Shown here: one piece after another, positions 59,008 through 64,000 of the stretch
Numbering within the stretch: the first letter of the stretch is position 1
Layout of the letters: every line of letters starts with the position of its first letter
Assembly (NCBI RefSeq): GCF_028009165.1
Contig: NC_079244.1
Span: 3,596,001 to 3,660,000 of the forward strand
Reading direction: 5' to 3'
Source of the DNA: Akanthomyces muscarius
Lineage: Eukaryota > Ascomycota > Sordariomycetes > Hypocreales > Cordycipitaceae
Length of the DNA: 64,000 nucleotides
The notes under the pieces: model-generated
What the model was told of the DNA's origin: nothing
The model's input: only the letters and a program-made list of their open reading frames with translations
Databases searched by the model: none
Made by a program: the position numbers and the translations under genes

Positions 59008-61354
59008 ATGAGTGTGTCCACGGGGATCCAGGAGGCGAGGAGGGCATTCGTCAGCCCTGAGCATGACCACGAAGACCTGCTCGAGCTTCTCTGGAACTGC
59101 CTCGGGCCCAGCCCTGACGGTGATCTCGACTACAATGGCCTGCAGCGGGGTTTCCGTCGACTCGACCATCGTGAGCCGCGCGCATTCCAATGCAACGCGA
59201 GAGAGAAAAGATGCTGACTGCTTTTTTTTTCAAACTTGATAGCGATGAAGAATGCCGACTCGATGGTCAAGAAGATTCTAAACGAGGTCGACAGCAATGG
59301 TGACGGCAAGATCCAATACCAAGGTAACACCAGCAGCGTCTTGCAACCCAAACACCCGGAAAGGCCACTATGGACTAATCCGATGCAGAGTTTAAGAGCT
59401 TTGTTCAGCGTGCGGACAGAGAACTTTCCTCCCTCTTCAGGGCGATAGACAAAGATGGCAACGGAAAGCTCGACAGGGCGGAGCTCAACGCCGCCTTCAA
59501 GGCCGCCGGCCTAACCGTATCCAGCAAAAAGCTTGATTGCTTCTTCAACGACATGGACGTCAATCACGATGGATATATTACATATCAAGAGTGGAGGTAC
59601 GTTTTATTCCTTTCCAATCCTGTCAACTGCGCACTTTGCAGGCGGATAACCTGAGGCCGGTGCTCGTGGTTGGTTCGACGTCATCTGCCACTGAACCGTC
59701 ATGTGGCGTCGCGCCTGGTGCGCCGTCCGCAACACCACCGCAGCGAATCTAAGCAAATCGATCAGCAATAGTTTCCGCCACGAAACTCTGATGACTTTTT
59801 GGAAACGCTCACAGCTGACTCCCGCGCAACAGATATTTTATGCTCTTCATGCCCGCTCACGAAGCAGACTCGAAGCTGCAAGCCGTTCTAACATATTACG
59901 ACGCTGTGGTAAATGTCACACCCGAAGGCGATTCTGTCGTGAGCGATGATACTTTGGAAGGCTTAGGTACGGAAAGCACTTCCAGCTCTCTTCTTGACTC
60001 TCTTTTTGGCTCTCTATTCAGGATAGCCACCCCTGTGCCTTCTCCCTCTCCTCACACTTCACAAGCATATGGTGCTTCGCAACCATCATTATCATCTTCT
60101 TCTTCATCATCATCAAGAGACGAGGGGGAGGCAGTTATGTTTTTGACGGATGATGACGCAGAGGCGGCGGCAGACGTGGTCGCTAAACTGCAAAGAAGAA
60201 AACCCAGCGATGGCACCCCAGTATATGATGAGACTGAAGACGGCGATGTTGGGTTAAAAACCAGATCTTTTAAACTGACAGACTTTGCCCCCCAACCAGG
60301 TTACTTTCTCGCGGGTGCCATTGCTGGAGGTGTGTCGCGAACTGCAACCGCGCCTCTCGACCGATTAAAGGTCTATTTACTCGTGAACACGCAAAACCGC
60401 GGCGAAACGGCGGTAGCGGCGTTGAAGAGAGGCAAGCCACTAGCTGCGCTAAAAAACGCGGCGCGACCTTTTAGTGATGCCATCAGAGATGTGTATCGGT
60501 CAGGAGGAATCCGGGGTTTCTTTGCTGGTGAGTGAACAGTCTCACACATGTATCGCATCACGTATGACCTAACACGATGAACAGGTAACGGATTAAATGT
60601 TGTCAAGATTATGCCGGAGACGGCGATCAAATTTGGCTCGTATGAAGCAGCCAAAAGAGCGTTTGCAAACGTGGAAGGACATGGAGACCCGCAAAGGATA
60701 AACAGCTTTTCGAAATTCACCGCTGGCGGCGTAGCCGGAATGATTGCACAGTGAGTGACGGCGATCAGAGATTGGGTGAGCTGCATACTGACTGATGACA
60801 GATTCTGCGTGTACCCTCTTGATACTCTGAAATTCCGACTGCAATGCTCGACGGTCGAGGGCGGCCTCAGTGGCGTGGCATTGATGAAGCAAACGGCCGT
60901 CAAAATGTATGCCGACGGCGGCATCCGCGCTGGGTATCGTGGCGTGACAATGGGCCTGATTGGCATGTTCCCGTACAGCGCGATTGACATGAGCACGTTC
61001 GAGTTCCTGAAGACGACGTATCGCGCAAAGATTGCCAAGCAGCTGGGCTGCCACGAAGACGATGTGGAAATTGGCAACGTTGCGACTGGCATAATTGGTG
61101 CGACATCGGGTGCATTTGGAGCGACAGTGGTGTATCCGCTCAACGTGGTGCGGACGCGCCTGCAGACGCAGGGCACGGCGATGCACACGGCGACATATAC
61201 CGGCATCTGGGATGTAACGCAAAAGACGATACAGAAGGAAGGCGTGCGAGGTCTGTACAAGGGCTTGACGCCGAACCTGCTGAAGGTGGCACCTGCGCTG
61301 AGCATAACATGGGTTGTATATGAGAACTCGAAGAAGGTTCTCGGGCTGCATTAG
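59008..61354 (+). CDS. SAL1: Ca2+-dependent mitochondrial ATP-Mg/Pi carrier
   Basis: Exons 59008–59170, 59243–59323, 59389–59596, 59833–60527, 60585–60750 and 60802–61354 give about 621 aa in phase. The N-terminal third has EF-hands: SPDGDLDYNGL, DSNGDGKIQYQEF, DKDGNGKLDRAEL and DVNHDGYITYQEW. The C-terminal part has three carrier repeats, PLDRLKVYLLV, PLDTLKFRLQ and PLNVVRTRLQ, and ends VYENSKKVLGLH. This is the SCaMC/Sal1 family, which exchanges ATP-Mg for phosphate across the inner membrane when Ca2+ rises. A Ser-rich, acidic insertion (about residues 185–265, including SSSSSSSS) separates the two halves. The third intron is long (236 nt) and its acceptor, giving WRYFMLFMP, is the least certain. 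Confidence 0.92.
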
Positions 61355-62819
61355 CGAAACGAGGGCTGCAATGCGTGTGATGTTGCATCACATTTTTGAT
61401 TCTATTTGTTTCTGGCATGAGGGAGCGCAGATGGCTATCGCACAGTCAAGGAGGGATACTCATTTTTTGCACAGTATATTTTCAACGTAATGGGGCGAAA
61501 GCGAAGCCATGGTTTGGACGAGTCTCGACCGGAGAGACTGGTCTGGGTACTAGAGAGCAGACTTTGACACTGATACATACATATAAACAATAGGGCTGGG
61601 TATATTTCTTTCGTGGGCTTGTTCTGGATAAGGCGCGACGGAGATGAGAATTGCATACATGATGGACAAATAAATAAATACATGTTGAAGTGCTGACTTT
61701 TGGTGGCATGAATGTGCTGTAGAGACGAGTCTGGGAGGCTCGGAGGTGGTCCGGCCGGGGCATGATCTGCCGGAGCGGGTACCCGGAGCTGTAGAATGGG
61801 ATACCATGGGACGAGAGGTCGGACCCGGCGGGTGGAGGAACATCTGCCCGAATATGACGGCGCATATGTAAGAAGGGAGAGTGGATATTTGCAAATCTGG
61901 TTATAAATTCAAAAGGAACAGCAAGAACGCGTACGCCGCCTACGAAAGATGGGACATGAGAAACAGAGTGAGGATTATGGCGGTGGGGACAGGCCGCGTT
62001 AGCAGACGGGGGACTTGAGGGAGAGCTGACGACAGCCTTATGGCTAGCGTGCCTGGGGTGCGGGACGCTGGGACGAACAAGGCTGGGGAGCTCTTTTTTT
62101 TTTGGTCTTTTCTGTGATGGTATCGGTGATGAAAACATTGTTGTAGAAATCAAGCTTGATGCGATTGTCGTATAATATTCATTGGGGATTTTGTTGTAGT
62201 GATGGTGCTTGCTGTCGGCTGTAAGTGTCAAACGGCAGCTCGTCAAACGCCGAGCTGCCAGGCTGCAGTCTCGTCTCGGTTAGCGGTCCCGGAGCTGGAA
62301 AGCTGGAGGGGCTGCCTGTCTTTTAGCGTCTTCAGCCGCCTGGGAAGGTTTCTCATTTACCGGTTCCTCTGGTTGAACAGGTCGTTTTTTCGCTTCATCG
62401 TGGCGTTTTGTAAAGGCGGAATTGCGCACGCAATCGCCTCGGTGTAATTACGCACATCTCTATTTCTCAATTTTCACTACCTATCAATTGTGACGCTTAT
62501 TTTCCTGGAAACGCAAGGGTGGCCGGCCACTGAACATCAGCCACCGTCTGCTACTTGTAGCTAGCCTCGTCGCTGGCACCACCACCACCACCACCACCAC
62601 CACCCCCATCTTGCTACTTTTGCTCACTGCAGCCTCGTTTTCTCTCCCTCTCTCTTCATCCTCTCCTTCTGCATCAAGCCGGTCTCATTTTCCCCGCTCT
62701 CCGACTCAATTCCATTACTCACAATCTCCTCACATCAGCCCCTTTTGATTTGAACAACACACTTGCACAAGCACCACCTGGGCGAGCGCTGCTTGCGTCA
62801 CCCCTCCGCTGCCGCCGCC
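61355..62819. other. Intergenic region with leader of the last gene
   Basis: No gene is accepted. From about 62570 to 62820 the plus strand is CT-rich and probably the 5' UTR of the DUF4097-type gene. Confidence 0.5.
62577..62604 (+). repeat. (CAC)n microsatellite
   Basis: About nine CAC units, interrupted at the right end by extra C residues, lie in the probable leader of the next gene. Confidence 0.9.
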
Positions 62820-64000
62820 ATGCCTGCTCCATACTCGGACAATCTCTACTCTGACCCGGACCCTGCAGACGCCGGCGCTGCTGCAGCAGGCCGCGACGAC
62901 GATGCTTCTGCCGCCTCAGCCCTGTCCCCCTCGGATGGATACTTTCGCGAGGATGACTCCGCCGCCGTCTCCCCTACTTCCCAGCAGCAGCAGCATGCCT
63001 CGCGTCGCTCGGGAAGCACGCCCTACGTACCCAACGTCCTGGTCGAAGATCCCACCCTCACCAAGGACCCCGACTCCAAGGCTCAGCTGGCGCAGCGTTT
63101 GATAAATAGCGACGTTGCCGTCGGTGATGCCGCCCCCTCTACCTCTTCTCCCCATTCTCCTCATCACAAACCCCAGTCGTACTACCACACCTCCGGCTCG
63201 CCATCCGTCTCGGGAGCATCGGTTGCCACACCCAGCACAGCTTCATATTCCTACGCACAAAGCAGCCGTCACCGCTCGAGCGTACAGGACGGCCCTTCAC
63301 AGCAGCATCTTCACGTCAATACCCCCCCCCAGCACCAGCCGTCTAACTACAACGCACACCCGTACAACGGACAGGGTGACGCGCCGCCTGCGTATACTCC
63401 GTCGTCACCGGATAACAACGCTAGCACCTTCAACTACTCTACCTTTCCTTCGGCGACGTCACCTAGGATGGGCGTGCCCGAAGAACACGATAGACTCTTG
63501 TCACCTCACCAGCAGGAGCAGCAACCCTTCTCTGACCCCCCAAAGCAACCTCTCTGGCAGCGCATCAGAGACTCTCACGACTCGGGTTATCTTCGCAAGA
63601 AGATTAAGACGATACTTGGAATCCTTGTCTTTGTTTCCATTGTACTCGTCTTTATGGGCGTCAACATGTCCGGCCCTTCATATAGAGTAAGTTTCCATCT
63701 CAACACATTTGACTCTGCTCCTGCTAACAGTGACAGAAACGAATCATTGACAAGTCGCCCATCCGTATCCCTGATATGGACGAAAGCGAGCTGGTCTGGC
63801 ACCCTGGCAGGTCCTGCCGCGACAGCCCTCACAACTACCCCAAGGAGACCTTCCATGCCAGCCTGAGCTCTGACCGTGTGCTCTTCATCGAGCAGACTAT
63901 GCGCAAGAAAGGCTGGACGGGACCCAGCGGCCCTAGCCCGAACGTCAACGGCGAAGTTATTCTTCGATCGACAACCTCCAGCAAGGCGGAAATCGACGTC
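62820..64000 (+). CDS. DUF4097-type membrane protein, 3'-truncated by window edge
   Basis: Exon 1 is 62820–63686. The second exon starts at 63737 (acceptor TGACAG) and runs past the window end; 377 residues are visible. The first 250 residues are disordered and Ser/Pro/Gln/His-rich. A basic stretch (LRKKIKTILG) is followed by one transmembrane segment (ILVFVSIVLVFMGVNM, about 272–290). After it KRIIDKSPIRIPDMDESELV, WHPGRSC and VNGEVILRSTTSSKAEIDV resemble the start of fungal DUF4097-type beta-solenoid proteins. Topology is probably type II with the beta domain outside or lumenal. The first ATG in frame was used. Function unknown. Confidence 0.75.

Noticed and set aside
59597..59832. A snoRNA in the long SAL1 intron
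   Set aside because: CTGA and TGATGA-like words occur but in D-before-C order, and no terminal stem is present.
61482..62246. A 254-codon minus-strand frame downstream of SAL1
   Set aside because: Peptide shows no domain or conserved character; several frames are open here at once because of composition.
1..64000. Search for tRNA, 5S rRNA, CRISPR arrays, transposases and secondary-metabolite core genes
   Set aside because: No B-box-like GGTTCGA tRNA signature, no 5S signature, no regular direct-repeat arrays and no transposase, PKS or NRPS motifs were seen by eye; a weak tRNA with unusual arms could still be missed.

Overview
The window looks like nuclear DNA of a filamentous ascomycete. 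The case rests on short GT–AG introns (about 45–240 nt) with CTAAC-type branch sites, Gln/Ser/Pro-rich reading frames and fungal-specific families (PtaB, HbrB, Gon7, DUF4097). A Sordariomycete, perhaps in Hypocreales, is my inference from protein style only. About twenty genes are supported; exon limits were read by hand from splice sites and reading phase.

Layout: 0.3–3.75 kb vacuolar HOPS subunit Vps39/Vam6 (+); 4.0–4.3 kb KEOPS subunit Gon7 (-); 5.2–7.9 kb TORC2 subunit HbrB/Bit61 (+); about 8.5–9.4 kb a spliced non-coding snoRNA host gene (-) with U14 in one intron and an snR190-like box C/D RNA in the next intron upstream; 11.3–13.9 kb LIM-binding regulator PtaB (+); 15.0–16.4 kb an unrecognised Gln/Pro-rich protein (-); 16.9–18.4 kb 6-phosphofructo-2-kinase/fructose-2,6-bisphosphatase (-); 20.7–22.1 kb secreted aspartic peptidase (-); 23.9–25.8 kb DUF829/PaxU-type hydrolase with a LEA-like tail (+); 26.6–26.9 kb small Cys-rich protein (-).

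From 27 to 36 kb no intact gene is visible. A stretch at 32.8–34.1 kb (-) keeps one reading frame broken by a few stop codons and looks like a decayed gene. Then come an MFS sugar transporter (36.2–38.0, +), a three-KH RNA-binding protein (39.1–41.0, -), a second small Cys-rich protein (42.7, +), the WDR48/UAF1-type WD40 protein (44.2–47.4, +), the mitochondrial SAM carrier Pet8 (47.7–48.5, -), a small mitochondrial protein (49.1–49.5, -), a conserved Ser/Pro/Gln-rich protein (51.3–52.0, -) with more than 5 kb of empty upstream DNA, cyclin C/Ssn8 (57.3–58.35, -), the Ca2+-regulated ATP-Mg/Pi carrier Sal1 (59.0–61.35, +) and the start of a DUF4097-type membrane protein that runs off the right edge (62.8–64.0, +).

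Most genes are unrelated housekeeping or regulatory functions, as usual for fungal chromosomes. No secondary-metabolite cluster, transposon, CRISPR array or tRNA was found. The clearest non-coding discovery is the U14/snR190-like pair: the order (snR190 upstream of U14) is the same as in the budding-yeast dicistron, but here each RNA sits in its own intron of a host transcript with a 28-nt exon between them.
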